Assembly: GCF_000382205.1 (NCBI RefSeq)
Contig: NZ_KB907789.1
Location: 992,001-1,056,000, forward strand
DNA length: 64,000 bases
Direction of reading: 5' to 3'
Origin: Dyadobacter beijingensis DSM 21582
Lineage (GTDB): Bacteria; Bacteroidota; Bacteroidia; Cytophagales; Spirosomataceae
This document shows, in pieces, positions 23,749 to 31,468 of this stretch. A model generated the notes under the pieces. It did no database searches. It worked only from the letters and a program-made list of their open reading frames with translations, and had not been told where the DNA came from. Position 1 is the first letter of the stretch. Each line of letters begins with the position of its first letter. The translations under genes and the position numbers were made by a program.

Positions 23749-25569
23749 CTATAATTTCCCGTACCGCCAGCTAATACCCGCCTGCCAGCCGATCCAGGAG
23801 GTAACGTTCGAGCTTCCGAGGCGGATGTTCGGGTAACCGGAGGGCGGAAATGACTTGTAGCCCTTTTTGACTTCTGCGCCATCGCCGTCGTAAATCGTGT
23901 AGGATGGTCCTGCAAAAAGGAGGAAATGCTTGCCCGGCTTGTATGTAGCGGCGATTTGCAAGCGGTAAACGGAGGGCATTTTTTCCCAATCGCCCTGGTA
24001 AATGTTCTGGCTGACGACCTCTACAAAAAAGCCTGTTTTACGGAACGGATAAAATTCCCGCCCGATCCCGGCGCCGAATGTCTGCACTTTTTTATCGGCG
24101 TTGAAACCCGTTCCGGCCATGAGCAGGCTGTAAAATTTGTGGGTGCCCATTTTCCAGGCCACATTCAGCGGCGCGACGTCGGTCGCATATACCGAAATAT
24201 TGGATGTACTTTTTCTGACAATATTAAAAAGCCCGATACTCGCACCGGACGAGCTGTCGGCGATATTGACGATACCTACCTGCACGCCGCGCATTCGTCT
24301 GGCATAATTGAACGGGGCAAGCTGCACCCCTTTGATGTTCCGGGCAATGTTGATACCGCCGGCAATCTGCGTTGCACGGATCGAATCGCGGGCGTTGTTG
24401 GCCGCCCCGGCGATCTGCACGCCCTGGAACACGCCCCTAACCTGATTATACCCGCCGGAGATCTGCGCCCCGCTTCCGCCGTTACGGATAAGGCTAATGG
24501 CACCCGAGATCTGCGCACCGTCTATGCCGCCGCCCGTCCGGCTCAGGAACCCGCTCACCTGCACGCCGTCCACGCGCTTCCGCACCATGCCGCTAAACCC
24601 GGAAACCTGTACCCCGTGCAGCGAATCGAGCACATTGTTACTGAACCCGGCAATCTGCACCCCATTCACGTGCCCCGACACCACGTTGAATGCCCCCGCC
24701 AGCTGCACATAGCGTACATTTTCTTTGGAAATATTAAAACCGCCCGCGATTTCGACGCCATTCACCCCGGCTGTGTAGCCGCCTGCGAGGTTCAGTGAAA
24801 ACTTGTTCACCACCTGCCCGCTCATGCGCCCGTGCGTCCCCAACCCGGGTGTGAGCGAGGCCTGATAGGGCAATGCCACGAAAAAACGCCCTATGTTCCG
24901 GCTCTGCGCACGCAGCCGCGCCGAAAGGAACAGTCGCCCGAGCCAGGTAGATTCTCCCTCGGCATACCGGACAATGAGCGGGTCGAGGTCCACCGCTTTT
25001 TGCTGAATGCGCAGGGTACGCTCGGTTTCGTCGGCCTGGGTAATCACCATCGTCGTGTCGCCATAACCTACCTTGCTGATGGTGAGGTACACGGGAAATG
25101 CGCGGTCTTTGATCCGCAGCCTGAAACCGCCGTCGTCTTCCGAGAGTGTGGACACAAGCAGCTGCCGCGAATACACGCTGGCATAATCCACGGGCTGGCC
25201 GGTCTCGAAATCCAGAATGCGTCCGTTCACGTGGAAGGGTTTTTCTTTGGCAGCAGGCAGGATGATCAGGTAATCGCCCTTTTCCTTGTATTGAAACCGG
25301 TTATGAAAAAGTATTTCAAGGACTTGCTTTACCGGCTGGCGGCTGGCATTCAATGTCACCAGGCTGTCGCCGGAAATGAGGTTGCTGTTGTAGGAAAAAT
25401 AAAACTTCCCCTGCTCGCTCATAGACCGCAGAACGGCAGAAACCGGCTGTCCCTTTACAGAGATGTCAACCGGTTTGTTCAGGATCTGCTGTGCGAAACA
25501 CCCGCACGGGACCATTATCCAGATCACAGCAAGCCTTAAAATACTACGGAATATAGAATTCTGATTCAT
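23749..25569 (-). CDS. STN and carboxypeptidase-regulatory-like domain protein with GVQIAGF repeats
   Basis: 606 residues. Signal peptide (to about 27); STN domain (about 32-105: VDISVKGQPVSAVLRSMSEQ, VKQVLEILFHN); carboxypeptidase-regulatory-like domain (about 112-195: VNGRILDFETGQPVDYASVY, YLTISKVGYGDTTM); a linker; about eleven repeats of 14-16 residues with consensus GVQIAGFxN (about 259-450); and a beta-rich C-terminal part with LLFAGPSYTIYDG and WQAGISWRYGKL. It has no TonB-dependent plug or 22-strand barrel. It is third in an ECF sigma/FecR operon (14 bp after fecR), the slot normally held by a TonB-dependent transducer, so it is the likely receptor for this FecR. The repeat region and C-terminus are paralogous to the 20463-21563 product. 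Confidence 0.82.
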   Translation of the reverse strand: MNQNSIFRSILRLAVIWIMVPCGCFAQQILNKPVDISVKGQPVSAVLRSMSEQGKFYFSYNSNLISGDSLVTLNASRQPVKQVLEILFHNRFQYKEKGDYLIILPAAKEKPFHVNGRILDFETGQPVDYASVYSRQLLVSTLSEDDGGFRLRIKDRAFPVYLTISKVGYGDTTMVITQADETERTLRIQQKAVDLDPLIVRYAEGESTWLGRLFLSARLRAQSRNIGRFFVALPYQASLTPGLGTHGRMSGQVVNKFSLNLAGGYTAGVNGVEIAGGFNISKENVRYVQLAGAFNVVSGHVNGVQIAGFSNNVLDSLHGVQVSGFSGMVRKRVDGVQVSGFLSRTGGGIDGAQISGAISLIRNGGSGAQISGGYNQVRGVFQGVQIAGAANNARDSIRATQIAGGINIARNIKGVQLAPFNYARRMRGVQVGIVNIADSSSGASIGLFNIVRKSTSNISVYATDVAPLNVAWKMGTHKFYSLLMAGTGFNADKKVQTFGAGIGREFYPFRKTGFFVEVVSQNIYQGDWEKMPSVYRLQIAATYKPGKHFLLFAGPSYTIYDGDGAEVKKGYKSFPPSGYPNIRLGSSNVTSWIGWQAGISWRYGKL

Positions 25570-25583
25570 CCCGAAAGATAAGG

Positions 25584-26573
25584 CTATTTCAAAATGATCT
25601 GCCCGTGATGGTGTTCAACTTTGAGTGAAAGGGTTTCGCTGATGACGCCCAGGATGCTATCGAGGGAATTTTGGTCAAACGTCGTGTTAATCGGCTCCTC
25701 CCACAGTCTTGCGTTGCCGATCACGATGTCGGCGTCGTAGGCTTCGTTCAGGATTTCGACCAGTCGCCATAGCGGCGTGCCGTCGCAGAACAGGCGCCGC
25801 GTGCGGTAATAGTTGTGGAATTCGTCGGCTGTTGTGCGCTTTTCGATCTGTGCGCTTTCCTTGATGACCGTCGCTTCTTCCCGCGGCGTAATCCGCACCT
25901 TCTCGCCAGCACTCGATACTTCCACCACGCCCGTTTCGACGATCACTTCCGTTTTCTTTGCATTGTCTTTCACATTAAATGAAGTGCCTACCACTTTCAC
26001 CGTCACGTCTTTCACCGAGATCAGGAACGGCTTGCTTTTATCAGGTTGCACATCGAAAAATGCCTCGCCCGTGAGCTTCACCGGCCGGGTATTCCCCTTG
26101 AAGTCGTGCGGATAGGTAATGCTCGACTTTCTGTTGAGCGTTACAATGGAGCCGTCCGGCAGCGTGTCGGTCAGCGGCTGCGCACCCGAGCTTACCGTGA
26201 GCATTTCCGGGGCGGCATTCCGTGTGGAGACGAGATAGCTCAGCCAGCCTACGCCGGCCGTGAGCAGTACCATCGCCACCATTCGTAGAATCCTGAAAAC
26301 CGGCCTGACATGCAGCGGGATTATGTCGTGCTCGGGTTCTGAGGTCCTCGTGCGGGCTTTGAACCGCTCCCAGGCTGCATTTTCGTCCACGGTGCTTACC
26401 CGCGCAAACCGCTTGCTTTCGGCCCATATGAGCTCGAAATGCTCAAAATACTGCTGGTTATCGTCGTCGTCGAGCAGCCATTGCTTGATCTCGATCTGCT
26501 CGGCAAAGCTGGCCTCGTCGAGCATCGACTTCACCAGCAGTTCATCTATATGGGGGTTGTGTTCTGTTTTCAT
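25584..26573 (-). CDS. FecR-family anti-sigma factor
   Basis: 329 residues. Cytoplasmic N-terminal domain (about 1-85), one transmembrane helix (about 96-115, ILRMVAMVLLTAGVGWLSYLV), periplasmic FecR domain (about 130-225, with LPDGSIVTLNRKSSITYPHDFKG and LTGEAFFDVQPD) and C-terminal DUF4974-like domain (about 255-329, LWRLVEILNEAYDADI and LDSILGVISETLSLKVE). It is 6 bp downstream of an ECF sigma gene and 14 bp upstream of the STN repeat protein, a tight operon. Predicted inner-membrane anti-sigma factor that relays a signal from the STN domain. Confidence 0.95.
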   Translation of the reverse strand: MKTEHNPHIDELLVKSMLDEASFAEQIEIKQWLLDDDDNQQYFEHFELIWAESKRFARVSTVDENAAWERFKARTRTSEPEHDIIPLHVRPVFRILRMVAMVLLTAGVGWLSYLVSTRNAAPEMLTVSSGAQPLTDTLPDGSIVTLNRKSSITYPHDFKGNTRPVKLTGEAFFDVQPDKSKPFLISVKDVTVKVVGTSFNVKDNAKKTEVIVETGVVEVSSAGEKVRITPREEATVIKESAQIEKRTTADEFHNYYRTRRLFCDGTPLWRLVEILNEAYDADIVIGNARLWEEPINTTFDQNSLDSILGVISETLSLKVEHHHGQIILK

Positions 26574-26579
26574 GACTGA

Positions 26580-27152
26580 TCAGCTGAGGAAAAATAGTAA
26601 AATGGATGCCGGGAGGAAGTCGGCGAGTTTGACGCGCAGCAGCCGTAATGCCTTGCCCATCTGGTTTTCCACCGTTTTGACGGGCAGCTGAAGGCGATCG
26701 GCGATTTCCTGGTATTTCAATTCTTCAAACCGGCTCATCTGGAAAATCGTCCGGCATTTCTCGGGGAGCTCGCGCAATGCAATGTCCAGGCGTGTTTCGA
26801 GCTCCGACAGTTCGAGGGCGTGCGAGGCGTGGTCGCTCTGCTGTTCCTGGTGGAGCACGTAGTTTTGATGCGCTTCGCGTACTTTCAGGTGTTTGAGGTA
26901 ATTGAGGCTCTCGTGGTACACCGACCGGTACAAATATCCGCTGACCGATTCGCGGATATCGATATGATCGGTTTTTTCCCACAACCGGCAAAACACGTTC
27001 TGGACCATCTCTTCGGCCATGACATCGTCCTTCAAGATCGTGCAGGCGTAAGCGTGCAATCCTTTGAAATGTTTTTTGAAAACTTTCTCGAACTCCGATT
27101 CCCTGTCCCTGCTCAAAACCGTTACGTGGTCATCCGCTAAGGCTGCATTCAT
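26580..27152 (-). CDS. ECF RNA polymerase sigma factor
   Basis: 190 residues, typical length. Sigma-2 spans about 20-90 (FEKVFKKHFKGLHAYACTILKD, AEEMVQNVFCRLWEK). Sigma-4 spans about 125-180 (LPEKCRTIFQMSRFEELKYQEIADRLQLPVKTVENQMGKALRLL). First gene of the sigma/FecR/STN-repeat-protein operon. Probable targets are its own operon and perhaps the neighbouring surface genes, but I see no repeated promoter motif that proves this. Confidence 0.95.
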   Translation of the reverse strand: MNAALADDHVTVLSRDRESEFEKVFKKHFKGLHAYACTILKDDVMAEEMVQNVFCRLWEKTDHIDIRESVSGYLYRSVYHESLNYLKHLKVREAHQNYVLHQEQQSDHASHALELSELETRLDIALRELPEKCRTIFQMSRFEELKYQEIADRLQLPVKTVENQMGKALRLLRVKLADFLPASILLFFLS

Positions 27153-27170
27153 TGCACTGACTGGTTAATG

Positions 27171-27232
27171 TAAAAAAATAAGCGCCCGACTCGGGTTGTA
27201 CAATGCATTGACAACCGGTCGGGCGCTTACCC
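27171..27232 (-). terminator. Intrinsic terminator of the small secreted Lys-rich gene
   Basis: 12 bp perfect stem TAAGCGCCCGAC (27179-27190) / GTCGGGCGCTTA (27218-27229), with an inner GGTTGT/ACAACC stem in the loop. On the minus strand a T-run (from TAAAAAAATA on the plus strand at 27171-27180) follows, so it ends transcription of the gene at 27269-27496. It also insulates that gene from the sigma gene starting at 27152. Confidence 0.9.
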
Positions 27233-27268
27233 TAAATTTTCCCGAAAAATTATCGGGGTATTGCTTGA

Positions 27269-27496
27269 CTATTTCTTCTTGGCCGCCTTGGTAGTATCGG
27301 CTTTGTTGGTTTTGTAACGCTTATCGGGCGTACCGTCTTTTTTGAGGTGTTTGTTCTCTTTGTAGCGTTTGTCTGGTGTTCCGTCCTTTTTCAGTTTGGC
27401 TTCTGTTTTCTGTTTTTCGGCCGGTGTGGTCTGAGCAAACATCGGCGCCGCCACGGCCATCATCGCCAGCAGCATCCATGCTTTCAGGTTTTTCAT
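27269..27496 (-). CDS. Small secreted Lys-rich repeat protein
   Basis: 75 residues from the ATG at 27496; an upstream TTG at 27505 is less likely because it would lengthen the signal peptide needlessly. A signal peptide (1-21, ending MFAQ) precedes a highly basic mature part of about 54 residues. This contains two copies of a 15-residue repeat, LKKDGTPDKRYK-x-NK at 35-49 and 51-65, followed by an Ala/Lys tail. The DGTPDKRYKxNK motif occurs in many small Bacteroidota proteins of unknown role. No enzyme motif; possible binding to anionic surface polymers is only a guess. Its own terminator lies downstream. Confidence 0.72.
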   Translation of the reverse strand: MKNLKAWMLLAMMAVAAPMFAQTTPAEKQKTEAKLKKDGTPDKRYKENKHLKKDGTPDKRYKTNKADTTKAAKKK

Positions 27497-27676
27497 AGTT
27501 GACAAAATTTATGTGAGTGATAGTTTAATGTGAGGCTAAATTACAATTCCTGGCTGAAATACAAGGGTTAGAATCTTCGAAAGAGGAAGTTTAATCAGGA
27601 TTTAATGCTAATAAAAATTGTGACCGATCTGAGATACCATCGTAACAAGGGGCGTACACTATAAACATGTCTTGTT

Positions 27677-28516
27677 ATGAAAAATCAAAAATTGATGGTG
27701 AATGATCGGGAAATCGGTATGCTGAGCCAGGGCAACGGGGATTATATTTCATTAACGGATATTGCCCGGCAGAAAAACAGCGCCCCCGGCCTGGTGATCG
27801 CCAACTGGATGCGGACCCGGTTTACAATTGAATTTAACGGTCTCTGGGAACAGCTTCACAACCCTGATTTTAACATACTCGAATTCGAATATGTTAAAAA
27901 TGAAGCGGGAGGTAACAGCTTCGTTCTCAACGCAAAGCAATGGATCGAAAAAACCAATGCGATCGGAATAATTTCAAAATCCGGCCGGTACAACGGCGGA
28001 ACATTCGCGCACAAAGATATCGCCTTCGAGTTCGCCTCCTGGATTTCGCCTTCCTTTAAACTCTACCTGATCAAAGAATTCCAGCGTTTAAAAGAAGGAG
28101 AAAACGACCGTCTCCAACTCGACTGGGACCTGAGGCGCAGCCTGGCAAAAATCAATTACTCCATTCAAACGGACGCGATCAAGGAAAACCTGATTCCCAA
28201 AGAGCTTGATCCAATAGCCGTCGGCAAAATTTACGCAGAAGAGGCAGATATTCTGAACCTCGCATTATTTGGCATCACGGCCCGCGAATGGTCGGATATG
28301 AATCCAAACAGCGGTAACCTTCGCGATTCTGCTACGTTGGAACAGCTCGTGGTACTTTCGAACCTGGAAAGTATCAATGCCATGCTCATCGGCCAGAGGC
28401 GGCCAGCGACAGAGCGCATGATGGAACTGAACCGCATCGCGATCATTCAAATGAAGTCCCTTGTCGCAAGCCATGCGCTGCAAAAAGCTGCATTCTCGAT
28501 AGATCAATCAAAATGA
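27677..28516 (+). CDS. KilA-N domain protein
   Basis: 279 residues. The N-terminal KilA-N DNA-binding domain (about 20-135) is recognised by DYISLTDIARQKN, VIANWMRTRFTIEFNGLWEQLHNPDFN, WIEKTNAIGIISKSGRYNGGTFAHKDIAFEFASWISPSFKLYLIKEFQRLK. The C-terminal half is helical and unassigned. KilA-N domains are common in phages and large DNA viruses and also occur as chromosomal genes in Bacteroidota. No phage structural gene, integrase or repeat borders it here, so it appears to be a domesticated or standing single gene. Role unknown, probably DNA binding. Confidence 0.88.
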   Translation: MKNQKLMVNDREIGMLSQGNGDYISLTDIARQKNSAPGLVIANWMRTRFTIEFNGLWEQLHNPDFNILEFEYVKNEAGGNSFVLNAKQWIEKTNAIGIISKSGRYNGGTFAHKDIAFEFASWISPSFKLYLIKEFQRLKEGENDRLQLDWDLRRSLAKINYSIQTDAIKENLIPKELDPIAVGKIYAEEADILNLALFGITAREWSDMNPNSGNLRDSATLEQLVVLSNLESINAMLIGQRRPATERMMELNRIAIIQMKSLVASHALQKAAFSIDQSK

Positions 28517-28523
28517 TAGGTAT

Positions 28524-28531
28524 TATCTTTG
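28524..28531 (+). promoter_or_regulatory. Probable -7 promoter element of oxyR (TATCTTTG)
   Basis: TATCTTTG fits TAnnTTTG and lies 32 bp upstream of the oxyR ATG at 28563, in the short gap after the KilA-N gene. It suggests oxyR is transcribed on its own. No clear -33 box. Confidence 0.45.
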
Positions 28532-28562
28532 TATAAATGGAATTTATTGAACTCTTTCTCTT

Positions 28563-29495
28563 ATGAACATCCAGCAACTGGAATATATCGTCGCCGTCGA
28601 CAATCACAGGCATTTTGTGCAGGCGGCCGAGCATTGCAATGTTACCCAGCCTACCCTTTCGATGATGATCAGAAAGCTCGAAGAAGAGCTTTCTATTAAA
28701 ATTTTCGACCGCACGAAGCAGCCGATCGTGCCCACGAGCGTCGGGCGGGAGATTATCGATCAGGCCAGGACCATTTTGCGGGAAACGTCGCGTATTAATG
28801 AAATTGCCAAGCATTTCAACGGCGACCTGTCGGGTGAACTGCACGTGGGCGTCATCCCGACCATCGCACCCTATCTTCTGCCGCATTTCGTGAATCCATT
28901 CATTTCCAATTACCCGGATATCAAGCTCCACGTCTCCGAAATGATCACCGACCGCATCATCAGCGGACTCAAAATGGGTAATCTCGATGTGGGCATCATC
29001 GCGTCGGTTTCGGAAGAAAACAGCTTGCAGGAAATCCCGCTTTATAAGGAACGCTTTTACGCCTACGTATCAGAAAAAACGGATTTGTATGCCAAACAGT
29101 ACATCCTGCCTACCGACATCGAGCCCAACGAGCTCTGGCTGCTCGAAGAAGGGCATTGCTTCCGCACGCAAATCCAGCGCCTCTGCGAACTGAGCCGGAG
29201 CAGCCAGTTCGGCAGCAGTTTCAGCTACCGCTCGGGCAGCATCGAAACGCTGATCCGCATGGTGGAACGCAACGGCGGCATCACCATCCTTCCCGAAATG
29301 GCCGTGATGGAACTGTCGGAAGAACGTCAGAAGCACATCCGCCACTTTCGTTTCCCGGAACCCGCCCGCGAGGTATGCCTCGTCGTGAACCGCGAACAAA
29401 TGAAAGCCCGCCTCATCGACGCCCTGCGGGAGGGCATTACCGCCCATCTGCCGGAGGGGATATTGGATAAGGAACTGGAAGTTAGGGTGTTATGA
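28563..29495 (+). CDS. oxyR: Hydrogen peroxide-sensing LysR-type regulator OxyR
   Basis: 310 residues. The N-terminal LysR helix-turn-helix is at about 1-60 (LEYIVAVDNHRHFVQAAEHCNVTQPTLSMMIRKLEEEL) and the substrate-binding-type sensor domain at about 90-300. The redox pair is present as GHCFRTQIQRLC: Cys199 and Cys208, the same numbers as in the E. coli protein, where they form the activating disulfide. OxyR activates catalase and peroxide-defence genes; none lies in this window. Single-gene unit with its own -7 box; identification rests on the paired cysteines and whole-length similarity. Confidence 0.93.
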   Translation: MNIQQLEYIVAVDNHRHFVQAAEHCNVTQPTLSMMIRKLEEELSIKIFDRTKQPIVPTSVGREIIDQARTILRETSRINEIAKHFNGDLSGELHVGVIPTIAPYLLPHFVNPFISNYPDIKLHVSEMITDRIISGLKMGNLDVGIIASVSEENSLQEIPLYKERFYAYVSEKTDLYAKQYILPTDIEPNELWLLEEGHCFRTQIQRLCELSRSSQFGSSFSYRSGSIETLIRMVERNGGITILPEMAVMELSEERQKHIRHFRFPEPAREVCLVVNREQMKARLIDALREGITAHLPEGILDKELEVRVL

Positions 29496-29545
29496 AATTT
29501 ATGTTAGAAGAAAGGAAGGTTATTATAATTACACTTTAAGAATAG

Positions 29546-31264
29546 TTAAGAAATACGCCCCGCACGCCCCTTCAAATAGCCTTCCATCTGTTCCAAAGTC
29601 AGCGCGTTGAAGGTCATATCCTTTGTCAAACCGCCCTTTCTGGCATTGGCTACGCCGTAGTGCATATCGAGATAGCCTTCCATCGCATGGGCGTCGGGGT
29701 TGATGCTGAGCATCACGCCTTTTTCCATGCAGTAGGCAATCCAGCGCCAGTCGAGGTCCAGGCGCCAGGGAGAGGCATTGATTTCGATCACGACGCCGTT
29801 GGCGGCGCAGGCATCGATGATCACCTGGTGGTCGATCGGGTAACCTTCGCGGGACAGAAGCAGGCGGCCCGTCGGGTGGCCCAATATCGTTGTATAGGGA
29901 TTTTCGATGGCTTTCAGCAGGCGTGCCGTGGCTTTTTCGAGTGTCATCGTGAGGTTGCTGTGCACGGATGCCACAATGTAATCGAACGAGGCGAGCACGT
30001 CCGCCGGGTAATCCAACGAGCCGTCGCCGAGGATGTCCGACTCGATTCCTTTCAGTATTTTGAATGGTTTTGCGGGATTTTCTGCCGCAAAACGGGCGTT
30101 CAGCCGCGCTATTTCCTCGTGCTGGCGAATTACTTCTTCCACTTTCAGTCCCTGCGCGTACGTAGCCGTTTGCGAGTGGTCGGCGATGCCGAGGTACTCG
30201 AAACCGAGTTCCCGGCAGTACAGTGCCATTTGTTCGAGGGTATGCTGGCCGTCGGAGTAAGTGCTGTGGTTGTGCAGAATTCCTTTGAGATCGTCCCAGG
30301 TCACCAGTTGGTCTGGCGTGCGGGTTTCGGCCCAGACGAGTTCGCCGGCGCCTTCGCGCATTTCGGGAACGATGTACGGCAGGCCCGCTTTTTCGTAAAT
30401 AGCCTGCTCGGTGTCGGCGGTATCGTAGTATGCATGCCGCCAGATCGTGCTGCCCGATGTCCCTGCCAGGCCCAGGTGGTCGGCGCCGGCAGTTTCGAGG
30501 AACAGTTCGTTCACGAGCCTTTCCGGTTTCACGGCCACGATCTCTATCGCGACCGCCACGTCCTGCACATTACCCCGCCACACAAATGGCGACGAAGACT
30601 TTTCATCCTGCACCAGCACGTCGATCGCACCGATGGTCGCCTGCAGAAGGGCCGGCGAATCGGTGCCTACCAGCACGCGGATCGTTTCCACGACCTCCGA
30701 TTTTCTCCTCACCTCCCCTGCCACTTCTACCTGATCGAATGTCTTTTTCAATTCATTCACAATTACTTGCGCCACGGCATCGGCCTTGTCCATGCGGAGC
30801 TTCCCTGCCTGGTCTTTCAGGAATGCCAGCGAATCGAGGATTTTTTGCTGGGTATTGCCCCCGAAACCTTTGACTTTGGCAACCGTACCATTCAGGCACG
30901 CCAGTTCGAGTTCGTGCAGGTTGTCGATCCCCAGCTCCTGCCACAGCACGGCTATCTTTTTGGGACCTATACCTTTAATATTAAACATTTCCATCACACC
31001 CAGCGGTGTGTTGGCGATGAGCTCTTCCAATTCGGGGAACGTGCCGGTTTTGGCAATCTGCGCGATTTTGGTGGCCGTACTTTTCCCAACCCCCTGCAAT
31101 TTCGTCAGCTCCTGCTCGGTCATGTATTGCAGTTCGCCTTCTTTGTATTTGTCCAGGTAAAAAGCCGCTACCGAATACCCTTTGATCTTGAAAGGGTCGG
31201 CATTGTGCAGTTCGAGCAGTTTGGCGGTCAGTTCGAGAACTTCTACGATTTCGGAATTACTCAT
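29546..31264 (-). CDS. polX: PolX-family protein: HhH, degenerate polymerase-X and PHP domains
   Basis: About 572 residues from ATG 31264 (an earlier ATG at 31288 adds eight residues with no family match). Domain order: N-terminal 8-kDa-like and helix-hairpin-helix region (about 1-150, LQGVGKSTATKIAQIA and IKGIGPKKIAVLW), polymerase-X palm (about 160-310), and a C-terminal PHP phosphoesterase domain (about 330-572). PHP metal ligands look complete: HNHSTYSDG, ADHSQ, GIESDIL, SVHSN, LGHPTGR and NPDAHA. The palm looks inactive: where active PolX has RRG...GDIDLL, this has EVRRKSEVVETIRVLV, and the third carboxylate position reads VAIEIV. Expected activity is therefore metal-dependent 3'-5' exonuclease or phosphoesterase in DNA repair, not synthesis. 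Confidence 0.9.
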   Translation of the reverse strand: MSNSEIVEVLELTAKLLELHNADPFKIKGYSVAAFYLDKYKEGELQYMTEQELTKLQGVGKSTATKIAQIAKTGTFPELEELIANTPLGVMEMFNIKGIGPKKIAVLWQELGIDNLHELELACLNGTVAKVKGFGGNTQQKILDSLAFLKDQAGKLRMDKADAVAQVIVNELKKTFDQVEVAGEVRRKSEVVETIRVLVGTDSPALLQATIGAIDVLVQDEKSSSPFVWRGNVQDVAVAIEIVAVKPERLVNELFLETAGADHLGLAGTSGSTIWRHAYYDTADTEQAIYEKAGLPYIVPEMREGAGELVWAETRTPDQLVTWDDLKGILHNHSTYSDGQHTLEQMALYCRELGFEYLGIADHSQTATYAQGLKVEEVIRQHEEIARLNARFAAENPAKPFKILKGIESDILGDGSLDYPADVLASFDYIVASVHSNLTMTLEKATARLLKAIENPYTTILGHPTGRLLLSREGYPIDHQVIIDACAANGVVIEINASPWRLDLDWRWIAYCMEKGVMLSINPDAHAMEGYLDMHYGVANARKGGLTKDMTFNALTLEQMEGYLKGRAGRIS

Positions 31265-31468
31265 GGGGATCGGGATTGATGAATTCATTGCGAATTACGA
31301 CGTATGGATCAGCATTTGCAAGCGGGCGATACCCCGCGGTTGCCCTGATAGAGTAAATATTCCAGAAAAAAATATTTATAGTGATAATTCACCGGGCCGA
31401 TAGCCGACGCCGGTGGCAAGCCAGTATATCCATTAACCATTTCGAAACTCTTACCTTTTCTTATTCCA

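Noticed and set aside
27677..29495. Prophage remnant around the KilA-N gene
   Set aside because: No integrase, structural gene, att-like direct repeat or tRNA lies nearby, and the next gene is a standard oxyR.
29660..31279. 539-codon open frame on the plus strand
   Set aside because: Antisense of the PolX-like gene, which has clear HhH and PHP motifs.
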